Positions 43,445 through 50,973 are shown, numbered from the stretch's first letter. The stretch: 64,000 nt of DNA from Roseibium suaedae (GCF_900142725.1 NZ_FRBW01000001.1:310001-374000), one strand, 5' to 3'. Made by a program: numbers and translations. Notes: generated by a model not told the origin, from the sequence alone.

Positions 43445-43521
43445 CGTCATCCTCGGCCTTGAGCCGAGGACCTAAACAGGTCAATGACTTGCAGATGGTC
43501 GGGTCAAGTCCGACCATGACG
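43445..43521. repeat. Inverted pair of REP-like palindromes
   Basis: First unit 43445-43470: CGTCA head, stem TCCTCGGC/GCCGAGGA around the loop CTTGA. Second unit 43495-43521 in reverse orientation: stem ATGGTCGG/CCGACCAT, whose reverse complement also begins CGTCAT and has CTTGA in its loop. The shared head and loop with different stems are typical of the short palindromic intergenic repeats of Rhizobiales genomes; the paired inverted layout recalls a REPIN. Confidence 0.75.
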
Positions 43522-43554
43522 AACGGGATAGAGTCCCCCTTTGTCATCAACCTC

Positions 43555-43586
43555 AGGCCAGACCGGGTTCCCGGTCTGGCCTTTTT
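43555..43586 (+). terminator. Terminator stem copy 2, plus-strand polarity
   Basis: AGGCCAGACCGGG (43555-43567) pairs perfectly with CCCGGTCTGGCCT (43570-43582), followed by TTTTT. It ends the RcnB-like transcript and directly abuts the cobM stop. Confidence 0.82.
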
Positions 43587-43587
43587 A

Positions 43588-44367
43588 TTATTCGCCAGCC
43601 TTGGCCTTCTTTTTCGGACGCAGCACATGCACATGGTCGGCGTCATAGAGCGCGCTATCGCGGAAATCCGCATCCGGTTTCAAGGCGCGGCCGACGAAAA
43701 TCAATGCAGTGCGGGTGAGCTTGGCCTTGCGGACCTTCTCTGCGATGTCCGACAGCGTGCCATGGATGAAGGCCTCGTCCGGCCAGCCGACGCGGAAGGC
43801 AACGATGACCGGGCAGTCGGCACCATAAAGCGGGGTAAGCTGGCGTTCGATCTCGCGCAGGTTCCGGACCGACAGGTGGATCGCAAGCGTCGCGCCGCTT
43901 TTGCCGAGGGTCACCAGATCCTCGTTGTTCGGCATGGCCGAGCTTTGCATGGACGTGCGGGTGACGATGATCGTTTGCGCCACTTCCGGAATGGTCAGCT
44001 CGGTCTTCAAAGCGGCTGCCGCCGCTGCAAAGGCAGGCACGCCGGGGGTCACGTCATAGTCGATACCCAGCGCATCGAGACGGCGCATCTGTTCGGCAGT
44101 CGCGCCATAGATCGAAGGATCGCCGGAATGAACGCGGGCGACATTCTGTCCCGCCTCATGAGCGGCCACGATTTCAGCGATGATCTCGTCCAGCGTCAGC
44201 GGTGCGGTATCGATGACGCGCGCGCCTTCAGGTGCCGCAGCCACGATCTGCTCGGGCACCAGAGATCCGGCATAAAGACAGACCGGGCAGGACTGGATCA
44301 GCCGCAGGCCGCGTACCGTGATGAGATCCGGATCGCCGGGACCAGCACCAATGAAATGGACGGTCAT
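43588..44367 (-). CDS. cobM: Precorrin-4/cobalt-precorrin-4 C11-methyltransferase
   Basis: 259 residues. A tetrapyrrole methylase: TVHFIGAGPGDPDLITVRGL at the N-terminus, GQNVARVHSGDPSIYGATAE, VTPGVPAFAAAAAALKTELT and QTIIVTRTS, the CobM/CbiF pattern. It methylates C11 with SAM. It is last in the minus-strand cobalamin operon; its ATG overlaps the stop of the CbiG-CobJ fusion gene as ATGA. Confidence 0.96.
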   Translation of the reverse strand: MTVHFIGAGPGDPDLITVRGLRLIQSCPVCLYAGSLVPEQIVAAAPEGARVIDTAPLTLDEIIAEIVAAHEAGQNVARVHSGDPSIYGATAEQMRRLDALGIDYDVTPGVPAFAAAAAALKTELTIPEVAQTIIVTRTSMQSSAMPNNEDLVTLGKSGATLAIHLSVRNLREIERQLTPLYGADCPVIVAFRVGWPDEAFIHGTLSDIAEKVRKAKLTRTALIFVGRALKPDADFRDSALYDADHVHVLRPKKKAKAGE

Positions 44368-46220
44368 GCAGTTTCTCCTTCAGGGGTGGTCTGTTCTACC
44401 GGTTCTGGCGCATCGATCCGCTTGGCATAGCCGCGCGGGGTGTAGACGAAGGGCTTGCCGTCGCCGCGCAGAACCGCCCGGCTGTTGGAGGAGCCGACGA
44501 GGACGGTGGTCAGCATGTCGACTTCATCCACTGTGAGGGCTTCGAGGGTCGTGACCCGCACGGTCTCTTCCGGGCGGCCCAGATTGACGCCAAGCACAAC
44601 AGGCGTGTCTGCGGGCCGGTGCTTCAGCAGGATCTCGCGAGCCGTTGCGAGCTGGGTGCGGCGGCGCTTGGAGACCGGATTGTAGAAGGCGATGACGAAA
44701 TCGCCCTCGGCAGCGGCATGCAGGCGCTTTTCGATAGACTCCCACGGCGTCAGCAGGTCGGAAAGCGAGATGGCGCAGAAGTCATGGCCGAGCGGAGCGC
44801 CGATGCGGGCGGAGGCGGCCTGAAGCGCGGAAATCCCCGGCGCGTTGAGAATGCTCACCCGCCGGGCCGCATCCGACACGCCGCCGTTTTCCGGGCTGCG
44901 GTCGAGCAGTTCATAGACGAGGGCGCCCATGGCATAGATGCCCGCGTCGCCCGAGCAGACCAGCGCGACATTGCGGCCTTCACCGGCCCGCTCCAGTGCA
45001 AAGCGCACCCGTTCCTGCTCTTCACCGAGCGGGAAATTGTGGTGGGTCTTGCCGTTGATATGCGGGGCGACGATGTCGAGATAGAGCGAGTAACCGACAA
45101 CATCTTCAGCCTCGGAGAGAAGCCGGGTTGCCTGGGGCGTGCGCCATTCGTCCGCACCCGGACCTATGCCGATGACGGAAAGATGTCCCCGTGCCCGGCC
45201 CATCAGGCTGGCGTCCAGAGGCTGGGGCGCCTGTGCAATGGCGGCAGTCGCATTGGCGGTCTTGCGCTTGTCCTGAAGCAGGATGGCTTCACTGCCAGCC
45301 GCCGCGAGGGCTGCCCCTTCGCAGACACCGTGACAGCCGACTTCCGCAAAGACGACATCCGACGGGTTCTTGAGGCGTGGGGTCTCTTCTTCAAGACGGC
45401 TTGCCGGGAAGACGCGGAACGGCACGCCGAGATGCCGGGCGAGCGCTTCCATGGCAGGCTCATCAGCCTTGAGATCCACGCTGGCAACAGCCGCAACCGC
45501 ACCCTTGGCAATGCTCGCCTCTGTCAGGCATGCGTCCACCAGATCGATCAGCTCCTTCGGCGTGCAGCCTCTTGCGCAGCCGACACCCACCACATGGCGG
45601 CGCGGGTGGAACACGAGGCGCGTGGGCGAGCCCTGAACCGGCGCGTCTGTCACCGTGAGGGTGATTGGAGCGGTTTCAGAGATGGGAAGCTTTGCCTCGC
45701 TCAGCCATGGCGCATCCCCTTCGATGGTGACGGCAGCGCCGGACAGAAGCTCGGCCATCACCGGCTTGGCGTCCTGCGGATTGGCAAGGCTCCAGCCTTC
45801 GGGCGGGGCGTCGAGCGCAATGCCAAGCGCAGTGTCACCTGCGGTGGTCACAGCCGCATGGCCGCGCAGGGACTGACCCAGGCGGCGGGCCAGATCATTT
45901 GCGCCTCGGTGGCCGCCCAAGAGCGGCACGATGCTGGCGCCATCTTCCGAGACGGCCAGAACCGGCGGCTCGTTGCGCTTGTCGGTCAGGAGCGGGGCCA
46001 GGGCGCGGATCAGGATGCCGCTGGCGCACACGCCAATGATCGGGTGTCCGGCGCTGAACAGCAGCCGGATATGCGCGATGGTTTCATCGAACAGCGTATC
46101 GGCTTCCCGGATGCGTCCGGCAAGGCCATGGATGGAAGCCTGCGGCAGGCTTGCCTCAATGCGGCGGGCCGTGTGAAGGCCTGCGGAATTCAGGACGAGA
46201 ACGATGGGGGAAGCGTCCAC
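44364..46220 (-). CDS. cobJ: Fused CbiG (cobalt-precorrin-5A hydrolase) and CobJ (precorrin-3B C17-methyltransferase)
   Basis: 618 residues. The first half (1-~345) is CbiG-like: IIGVCASGILIRALAP, LLGGHRGANDLARRLG in the N-terminal domain, and the C-terminal CobE/CbiG domain with GVGCARGCTPKELIDLVDA and ASVDLKADEPAMEALA. The second half (~345-600) is CobJ/CbiH: LSVIGIGPGADEWRTPQA, VALVCSGDAGIYAMG, FCAISLSDLLTPWESIEKRL, DFVIAFYNPVSKRR. CbiG opens the lactone and releases acetaldehyde in the early-cobalt route; CbiH contracts the ring. Joining them puts two consecutive-region steps in one chain. The start is GTG at 46220 with a GGGAG site; the gene overlaps cobI by 31 bases. Confidence 0.93.
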   Translation of the reverse strand: MDASPIVLVLNSAGLHTARRIEASLPQASIHGLAGRIREADTLFDETIAHIRLLFSAGHPIIGVCASGILIRALAPLLTDKRNEPPVLAVSEDGASIVPLLGGHRGANDLARRLGQSLRGHAAVTTAGDTALGIALDAPPEGWSLANPQDAKPVMAELLSGAAVTIEGDAPWLSEAKLPISETAPITLTVTDAPVQGSPTRLVFHPRRHVVGVGCARGCTPKELIDLVDACLTEASIAKGAVAAVASVDLKADEPAMEALARHLGVPFRVFPASRLEEETPRLKNPSDVVFAEVGCHGVCEGAALAAAGSEAILLQDKRKTANATAAIAQAPQPLDASLMGRARGHLSVIGIGPGADEWRTPQATRLLSEAEDVVGYSLYLDIVAPHINGKTHHNFPLGEEQERVRFALERAGEGRNVALVCSGDAGIYAMGALVYELLDRSPENGGVSDAARRVSILNAPGISALQAASARIGAPLGHDFCAISLSDLLTPWESIEKRLHAAAEGDFVIAFYNPVSKRRRTQLATAREILLKHRPADTPVVLGVNLGRPEETVRVTTLEALTVDEVDMLTTVLVGSSNSRAVLRGDGKPFVYTPRGYAKRIDAPEPVEQTTPEGETA

Positions 46221-46915
46221 GCTTCATCTCCCTTGTAGATTAGGATCATGGAAAAATAGGGTGCGGGTCCGTCCGGCACATCGGCCAGACGGCTGACTTT
46301 CTGGTCCGGCAGGCTGGCCCGTTCGACGTAGCCCGCCTTGTCCAGCAGCCCCATGTCCGCGAGAAGGGCCTTGAGGCGCGGTAAATGCCGCCCGACCTTC
46401 ATGATCGCCAGAGACTGGGCCGTTTCGATGCGCGAGCGGATGTCCTCGTCGGGCAGCGGCCCGGGAATGACGGTCAGAATATCCGTCCGGCTGGTGAGCG
46501 GGCGCAGCAACTGGGCAGCGCAGGCGGTCAGTGAGGTGACGCCCGGCACGATCTCGCAAGGAAACCGGCCCGACAGCCGCTCGAACAAATACATAAACGA
46601 GCCATAGAAGAACGGGTCGCCTTCGCACAGGGTGATGACGTCCTCACCGCTTTCCAGAACAGCCGCGATCTCTTCCGCTGCCTTGTCATAGATCTCCTGC
46701 GCCGGAAACCGCTCCACGCGCATGGGCACGATGATCGGGATCTCGCGGACAGCCTCGGGCAGATAGCTTGCTGCGATGGACCGGGCAAAGCTCGGGCCGG
46801 TGTCGGGTGCCGGATAGGCAATCACACGGGCAGAGGAAATCAGCCGGTGCGCCTTCAGCGTCAGCAGCTCGGGATCTCCGGGGCCAAGGCCGATACCGTA
46901 AAGGGTGCCGCTCAT
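46190..46915 (-). CDS. cobI: Precorrin-2/cobalt-factor II C20-methyltransferase
   Basis: 241 residues from the ATG at 46915 (MSGTLYGIGLGPGDPELLTL), which overlaps the cobL stop as ATGA; the frame is open further upstream inside cobL but that is not coding. Motifs: EDVITLCEGDPFFYGSFMYL, EIVPGVTSLTACAAQLLRPL. It methylates C20 with SAM, the first step specific to cobalamin after precorrin-2 or its cobalt form. Its end overlaps the start of the CbiG-CobJ gene. Confidence 0.95.
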   Translation of the reverse strand: MSGTLYGIGLGPGDPELLTLKAHRLISSARVIAYPAPDTGPSFARSIAASYLPEAVREIPIIVPMRVERFPAQEIYDKAAEEIAAVLESGEDVITLCEGDPFFYGSFMYLFERLSGRFPCEIVPGVTSLTACAAQLLRPLTSRTDILTVIPGPLPDEDIRSRIETAQSLAIMKVGRHLPRLKALLADMGLLDKAGYVERASLPDQKVSRLADVPDGPAPYFSMILIYKGDEAWTLPPSFSS

Positions 46916-48129
46916 GGAATGTGTATTTCCTTCTTGGTCAGAACCCATTGGGTGACCGGCATCATGGGCCGCCAGCCGGTCAGGCCGCCGACCGGATCTG
47001 CCCGCTGGACGGAGATGCGGGAGAGGTCGCCGCCATAGGTTTGCCAGGCCTTCAGGAGCACCGCTTCGCCTTCCAGCGTCACCGCATTTGCGACCAGACG
47101 GCCGCCAGGGCGCAGGGCGTTGAAACAAGTCTCGACAGTCCCTTCCGAGGTCAGGCCGCCGCCGATGAAGATAGCGTTTGGCTCCGGGAGGTCATCCAGT
47201 CCTTGCGGCGCGGCGCTGTCTCGAAGCTCCAGTCCGGGTGTGCCGAGGGCGAGCGCGTTGTCTGCGGCAACAGCCCGGCGGTCTGCGTGAGGTTCCAGCC
47301 CGATGGCTTTCGCGCCGGTGGCTGCCCGCATCCATTCGATGCCGATGGAGCCGCTGCCCGCGCCCACGTCCCACAGCAATTCGCCGGGGCGGGGGGAAAG
47401 GGCGGCAAGGGTGACCGCGCGGACTTCGCGCTTGGTCATCTTGCCATCATGGCGGAAGGCCTCATCAGGCAGGCCGGGCGCACGGCTGTAGATGGCTGCG
47501 CCGGGCTTGGTGGCAAGCTCGATGGCCAGCGTGTTGAAATCGGCGGTGCGCGCTTCCTTCCAGCTCTCGGCCGTGCCTTGCAGAACCTTTTCCCTGTCGC
47601 CGCCCATATGCTCCAGCACCCAGAGACGGGAGGGACCGAAGCCTGCGCGGGTCAGAAGCGCAGCAGCCTGCGCCGGGGCCTCGCCGTTGCTGGTGAGGGC
47701 AATGATCCTGCGGCCAGGATGAAGAAAGCCATTCAGCGTCTCGACCGGTCTGCCGTGGATGGACAGGCATTCGACGTTCTGCAAGGGCCAGTGAAGACGG
47801 GCAGCGGCCAGCTGGAACGCGGAAGGCGAGGGGAGCACCCGCATGCTTTCTGCTGGCAGATGGCGGGCGAGGGAGGCACCAATGCCATACCATTGCGGGT
47901 CGCCAGTGGCGAGAATGGCGGTCGGGGTGCCTTCAAGTGCCTTGAGGGCTTCATAGACAGCGGAAAACGGGCTGGGCCAAGTGCGGGCCTCGCCTGGGAA
48001 ACCGCTTGCCAGTTCGAAATGACGGACACTGCCGTAAACCACCGCAGCCGAGTTCAGCGCGTCTCGTGCTGCTGGGCCGAGCGCACCATCTTCGCCGATG
48101 CCGATGAGGGTCAGCCAGGGACGCGTCAT
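46912..48129 (-). CDS. cobL: Precorrin-6Y/cobalt-precorrin-6B C5,C15-methyltransferase (decarboxylating)
   Basis: 405 residues, the fused CbiE-CbiT form. The N-terminal tetrapyrrole methylase part begins LTLIGIGEDGALGPAARDAL; the C-terminal CbiT part (about 215-400) has the SAM motif LLWDVGAGSGSIGIEWMRA and AIFIGGGLTSEGTVETCF. It methylates C5 and C15 and decarboxylates the C12 acetate. It overlaps the small gene upstream and cobI downstream by four bases each (ATGA), so the whole operon is tightly coupled. Confidence 0.96.
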   Translation of the reverse strand: MTRPWLTLIGIGEDGALGPAARDALNSAAVVYGSVRHFELASGFPGEARTWPSPFSAVYEALKALEGTPTAILATGDPQWYGIGASLARHLPAESMRVLPSPSAFQLAAARLHWPLQNVECLSIHGRPVETLNGFLHPGRRIIALTSNGEAPAQAAALLTRAGFGPSRLWVLEHMGGDREKVLQGTAESWKEARTADFNTLAIELATKPGAAIYSRAPGLPDEAFRHDGKMTKREVRAVTLAALSPRPGELLWDVGAGSGSIGIEWMRAATGAKAIGLEPHADRRAVAADNALALGTPGLELRDSAAPQGLDDLPEPNAIFIGGGLTSEGTVETCFNALRPGGRLVANAVTLEGEAVLLKAWQTYGGDLSRISVQRADPVGGLTGWRPMMPVTQWVLTKKEIHIP

Positions 48130-48392
48130 TCGTCCCCCAGAGAGTAGGGGCGGCGCGGCTTCGGTCCGTCCAGGGTCTTCGCCTCGCCGGAATTGACATC
48201 CGGGCCATGGGCCAGCATGCCACGTGACTTCTTCGGCTTCGGCGTGCCATCGGCCTCAAGGCCGCCACCGTGAGAGAGCATGCCCCGCGATTTCAGACCC
48301 GGTTTTGCGTCTTGCAGCTTCGCTCCAGGTTTTTGCGGAACTTGCCTGCTGCCCCGGGATTTCAGTCCCGGCTGATCGGTCTTGTCAGCCAC
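48126..48392 (-). CDS. Small repeat protein in the cobalamin operon, unknown function
   Basis: 88 residues from a GTG at 48392, preceded by GAGGAG at the right distance; the frame stays open upstream, but the added part would be a shadow of cobH. The start lies 8 bases inside the end of cobH and the stop overlaps the cobL start as ATGA, so it is translated between them. The protein is basic, proline- and glycine-rich, with no hydrophobic segment, and carries three related units: PGLKSRGSRQ, PGLKSRGMLSHGGG and PKKSRGMLAHGPD. I do not recognise a family. It may be an adaptor of the corrin enzymes, as a guess from position only. Confidence 0.7.
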   Translation of the reverse strand: MADKTDQPGLKSRGSRQVPQKPGAKLQDAKPGLKSRGMLSHGGGLEADGTPKPKKSRGMLAHGPDVNSGEAKTLDGPKPRRPYSLGDE

Positions 48393-49041
48393 GGCTCTTC
48401 TCCTCGGGCAATCCGGCCGCGAGAGCGTTGACGGCTGCAGCTGCCAGGGCAGAGCCGCCCCTGCGGCCATGCAGCACGATATAGGGAACGCCGAAGGGGT
48501 TCTCTGCCAGCGCCTGCTTGGATTCCGCCGCGCCGACGAATCCAACCGGGAAGCCCAGAATGAGCGCGGGCTTCGGTCCACCCTTGGCTATGGCTTCCAG
48601 CAGGTGGAACAGGGCCGTCGGCGCATTGCCGATGGCGACCACAGCGCCTTCAAGGCTCGGCTTCCAGAATTCCACGGCCGCTGCCGAGCGTGTTGTTCCG
48701 AGGCTCGCCGCAAGTGAGGGCACCTCCGGCTCGTTCAAGGTGCAGATCACGTCGCTGGTAATGACATAACGGCGGATGATGCCGTGGGACACCATTTCCA
48801 CGTCGGTCAGCACCGGAGCGCCGGAGGCAAGAGCTGCCCTGCCTGCCGCCGCTGCGTCCGGGCTGAAGGCCAGATCCTGGACAATATCCGTCATTCCGCA
48901 GGCATGAATCAGCCGGATTGCGACATCCTGCATGTCCTCCGGCAGGCGGCCGAGGTCCGCCTCCGCCCGCACCGTGGCGAAGGACTGCCGGTAGATCGCA
49001 GCCGGGTCATGCTCATAGGAATAAGACGGCGTGTCCGGCAT
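48385..49041 (-). CDS. cobH: Precorrin-8X/cobalt-precorrin-8 methylmutase
   Basis: 218 residues. CobH/CbiC moves the C11 methyl group to C12, forming the corrin macrocycle of (hydrogeno)cobyrinate. Visible marks: AIRLIHACGMTDIVQDLAFS with the catalytic histidine, GAPVLTDVEMVSHGI, AAVEFWKPSLEGAVVAIGNA, GFPVGFVGAAESKQAL. It begins one base before the end of the cbiX frame (TGATG) and overlaps the small repeat-protein gene by 8 bases. Confidence 0.96.
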   Translation of the reverse strand: MPDTPSYSYEHDPAAIYRQSFATVRAEADLGRLPEDMQDVAIRLIHACGMTDIVQDLAFSPDAAAAGRAALASGAPVLTDVEMVSHGIIRRYVITSDVICTLNEPEVPSLAASLGTTRSAAAVEFWKPSLEGAVVAIGNAPTALFHLLEAIAKGGPKPALILGFPVGFVGAAESKQALAENPFGVPYIVLHGRRGGSALAAAAVNALAAGLPEEKSRG

Positions 49042-50234
49042 CAGGGCTTCTTGCTCATCGACTTTGGGCCAAGGGGATGGTCCGCATGGGGATAGGGGTG
49101 ATGATGGTGTCCGTGCTCGCCATCATGGGAGTGCCCATGACCATGGTCGTGCGAGTGTCCATGCGCGTGGCCATGATCATGAGAATGGCCGTGATCATGG
49201 TGGTGGTGATGTCCGTGCCCGTGATCATGCCCATGTTCATGGGAGTGATCATGGTGATGATGTCCATGATCGTGATCGTGGTGGTGATGGGCGGCCTCGC
49301 GCACCTTTTCCTCGCAGGCTCCGGTGCAGAACTCGTCGCAGAGCCGGCATTCCGCGTCAGCTCCCAGGCCTTCCACGTGATGGTGATGGCTTTCCTGGGC
49401 AAGGCCGACTTCCGCTTCGAAGCCCAGAACCTGCTCGCGGTATTTGCACATCTGGCAGTTCATCACATTGGCGCCCTGCAGGATTTCCTGCACCCGGTCG
49501 GCCATGGTGTCGATCACCTGCGGATGGTCGTTCAGATAGCCCGCCTTGATGAATTCAACGTCCGGATATTTTGCCGCGATCTCGTCCGTTGCTGAGTAGA
49601 TCCGCTGCACCAGAACGCCAGTGAAGAGGAAATACGGGAACACGACTATGCGCTTGTAGCCGAGCTTCACCGCATGTTCGAGACCGGGCGCAACCAGCGG
49701 AAATGTCACGCCGGAATAGGATGTTTCCGCCCAGCCGAAGCCCATGCCTTCCCACAGAAGGCGGGTGATCTTCATGACGTTGGAGTTCGCATCCGGATCC
49801 GAAGCGCCGCGGCCAACGACCATCAGCAGGGTCTCGTGCAGAGGCACATCGCCGCCAGCCGCCGTCAGGGCCTCCTGGATGCGCTCGCCCGCGGCGCGCA
49901 CCATGCGGGTGTCGACGGCGAGTTCCCGGCCATAGGTGATCTTCATGCCCGGGTTCTGGGCCTGATAGGTGTTCAGAACGGAAGGGATGTCGTTTTTGGC
50001 GTGACCGGCAGCAAAGAGCATGCCCGGAACCGCCAGCACGTGGGTGCAGCCCTGTTCCTTCAGTTTGTTCAGGCCGTCATGGATGACCGGATTGGCAAAT
50101 TCCAGATAGCCATATTCCACCGGCCAGTCAGGAAAGCGCTTCTTCAGGGCTTCCGCCAGCTGTGCGAATTGCTTGACCGCACCCTTGTTGCGGCTGCCGT
50201 GGCCGCAAATCATCAGACCGAGTTTTTCGCTCAT
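49041..50234 (-). CDS. cbiX: Sirohydrochlorin cobaltochelatase with Cys-rich and long His-rich tail
   Basis: 397 residues from the ATG at 50234, which overlaps the stop of the upstream gene. The N-terminal chelatase part (1-~250) has two CbiX units: GLMICGHGSRNKGAVKQFAQ with the active-site histidine, and VFPYFLFTGVLVQRIY. A cysteine-rich part follows (NCQMCKYREQ near 280 and CRLCDEFCTGACEE near 310), then about 75 residues that are mostly His, Asp and Gly. CbiX inserts cobalt early, before ring contraction. The CxxC part may hold an Fe-S cluster as in some long CbiX proteins, and the tail may store cobalt or nickel; both are inference. Confidence 0.93.
   Translation of the reverse strand: MSEKLGLMICGHGSRNKGAVKQFAQLAEALKKRFPDWPVEYGYLEFANPVIHDGLNKLKEQGCTHVLAVPGMLFAAGHAKNDIPSVLNTYQAQNPGMKITYGRELAVDTRMVRAAGERIQEALTAAGGDVPLHETLLMVVGRGASDPDANSNVMKITRLLWEGMGFGWAETSYSGVTFPLVAPGLEHAVKLGYKRIVVFPYFLFTGVLVQRIYSATDEIAAKYPDVEFIKAGYLNDHPQVIDTMADRVQEILQGANVMNCQMCKYREQVLGFEAEVGLAQESHHHHVEGLGADAECRLCDEFCTGACEEKVREAAHHHHDHDHGHHHHDHSHEHGHDHGHGHHHHHDHGHSHDHGHAHGHSHDHGHGHSHDGEHGHHHHPYPHADHPLGPKSMSKKP
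49075..49290 (-). repeat. Low-complexity His/Asp/Gly codon repeat inside cbiX
   Basis: The DNA is a degenerate CAY-GAY-GGY array (plus strand ATGRTC/GTGATG-like) that codes for about 70 residues such as HDHGHSHDHGHAHGH. It makes long false reading frames on the other strand. Length variation by slippage is likely between strains. Confidence 0.85.
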
Positions 50235-50494
50235 CACGCTGCTGCTCCTTCGGCTTCAGCTTGGGCGCCAGAAGGTGCACGGCTGGTTTCTTCCTTGGCC
50301 TTGGCGGCTTTCTTGCGGCCCTTGACCGCCAGAATGCCTGCAGCGATCACGGCGCCGGCAAGTGCTGCAGCGCCAGTCCAATGGGAGTGGCCTGCCAGTT
50401 CACCCAAATGGCCGAGATGCGCGAGAGCCGTACCGTTCATGGCAAGAAGCGCACAAGCCGATGCGGACACGAGCGTGCCTGCGGTTTTGAACAT
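50234..50494 (-). CDS. Small membrane protein heading the cobalamin operon (DUF6732-like)
   Basis: 86 residues from an ATG at 50494, with GAGGGAG 8 bases before it. A signal-like segment (residues 1-24, MFKTAGTLVSASACALLAMN) is followed by HLGHLGELAGHSHW, one membrane helix (AALAGAVIAAGILAVKG) and a basic then acidic tail. This HLGHLGELAGHSHW pattern recalls the DUF6732 family found beside cbiX in other alphaproteobacteria; I hold that name loosely. The four histidines before the helix suggest metal contact. It is the first gene of the operon and overlaps cbiX (TGATG). A role in cobalt uptake or delivery is plausible but unproven. Confidence 0.75.
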   Translation of the reverse strand: MFKTAGTLVSASACALLAMNGTALAHLGHLGELAGHSHWTGAAALAGAVIAAGILAVKGRKKAAKAKEETSRAPSGAQAEAEGAAA

Positions 50495-50973
50495 GGAAAT
50501 CTCCCTCATCAATCCTGCGTCGCCGGCAGATCGCTGCCGAAAAATCCTGTTGCGCCCGGCTGAGGGAGAAAGCGGCGCAAAATATACCAAGCCACCGCGA
50601 TCCCTTGCCGGGAACACGGGGTGGAATTTAGCGTCGACAGCTCCGGACTGGGTCCCCGAATTGGGTCAACCGCCACCGGAATCGCTTTCAGTCCCCTCAT
50701 GAGGACGCCGTCCTGTGTGGCGCCAAGCTAGTTGAGCGGGCCGATGCGATCAAGCTCCAATCGGGATGGAAGGATGATGAGCGGATACGTGCGAAGGGGT
50801 GGGAGGCTGTCTTCTGCCTATTCTGCTTGCAGGGGCAAGGGGTGAAAGCCCATAAAGCTCTGCGTCCCTTCTATGTGGAGAGCAAGGCCTGACCTGACGC
50901 TCCTTACGCAAATGGTCCGGAACCGGGCTTTCCGGCGCACCCACGCCTTCCTGTTTCACGAGTTTGTTGCCTG
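50495..50973 (-). other. Long leader of the cobalamin operon and divergent promoter region
   Basis: 479 bases without a visible gene. Read on the minus strand, about 50500-50720 is GC-rich and can form several hairpins: AGGAC-GGC-GTCCT, and GGACTG pairing with CAGTCC about 40 bases later to close a branched loop containing CCGGTGGCGG. One stretch, AGTCCGGAGCTGTCGACGC, loosely recalls the core of cobalamin riboswitches, but no B12 box (AGCCAGGAGACCTGCC type) was found. The right part (50746-50973) holds the promoter of the divergent permease gene; no motif stands out. Confidence 0.4.

Noticed and set aside
43445..43521. CRISPR-like repeat
   Set aside because: Only two palindromes in inverse orientation with different stems; no repeat-spacer array.
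44619..46238. Long plus-strand reading frame (539 codons) opposite the CbiG-CobJ gene
   Set aside because: The minus-strand frame carries complete family motifs and operon overlaps; the plus-strand translation is Arg/Gly/His-rich without recognisable features.
46768..48147. Plus-strand frame of about 459 codons opposite cobI and cobL
   Set aside because: Shadow of two overlapping real genes; no start context or domain.
49031..49595. Met/Val-rich and His/Asp-rich plus-strand frames near 49 kb
   Set aside because: They arise from the CAY-GAY-GGY repeat that codes for the His-rich tail of cbiX on the minus strand.
50495..50745. Canonical cobalamin riboswitch before cbiX
   Set aside because: No B12 box could be found on the minus strand; kept only as an unassigned leader.
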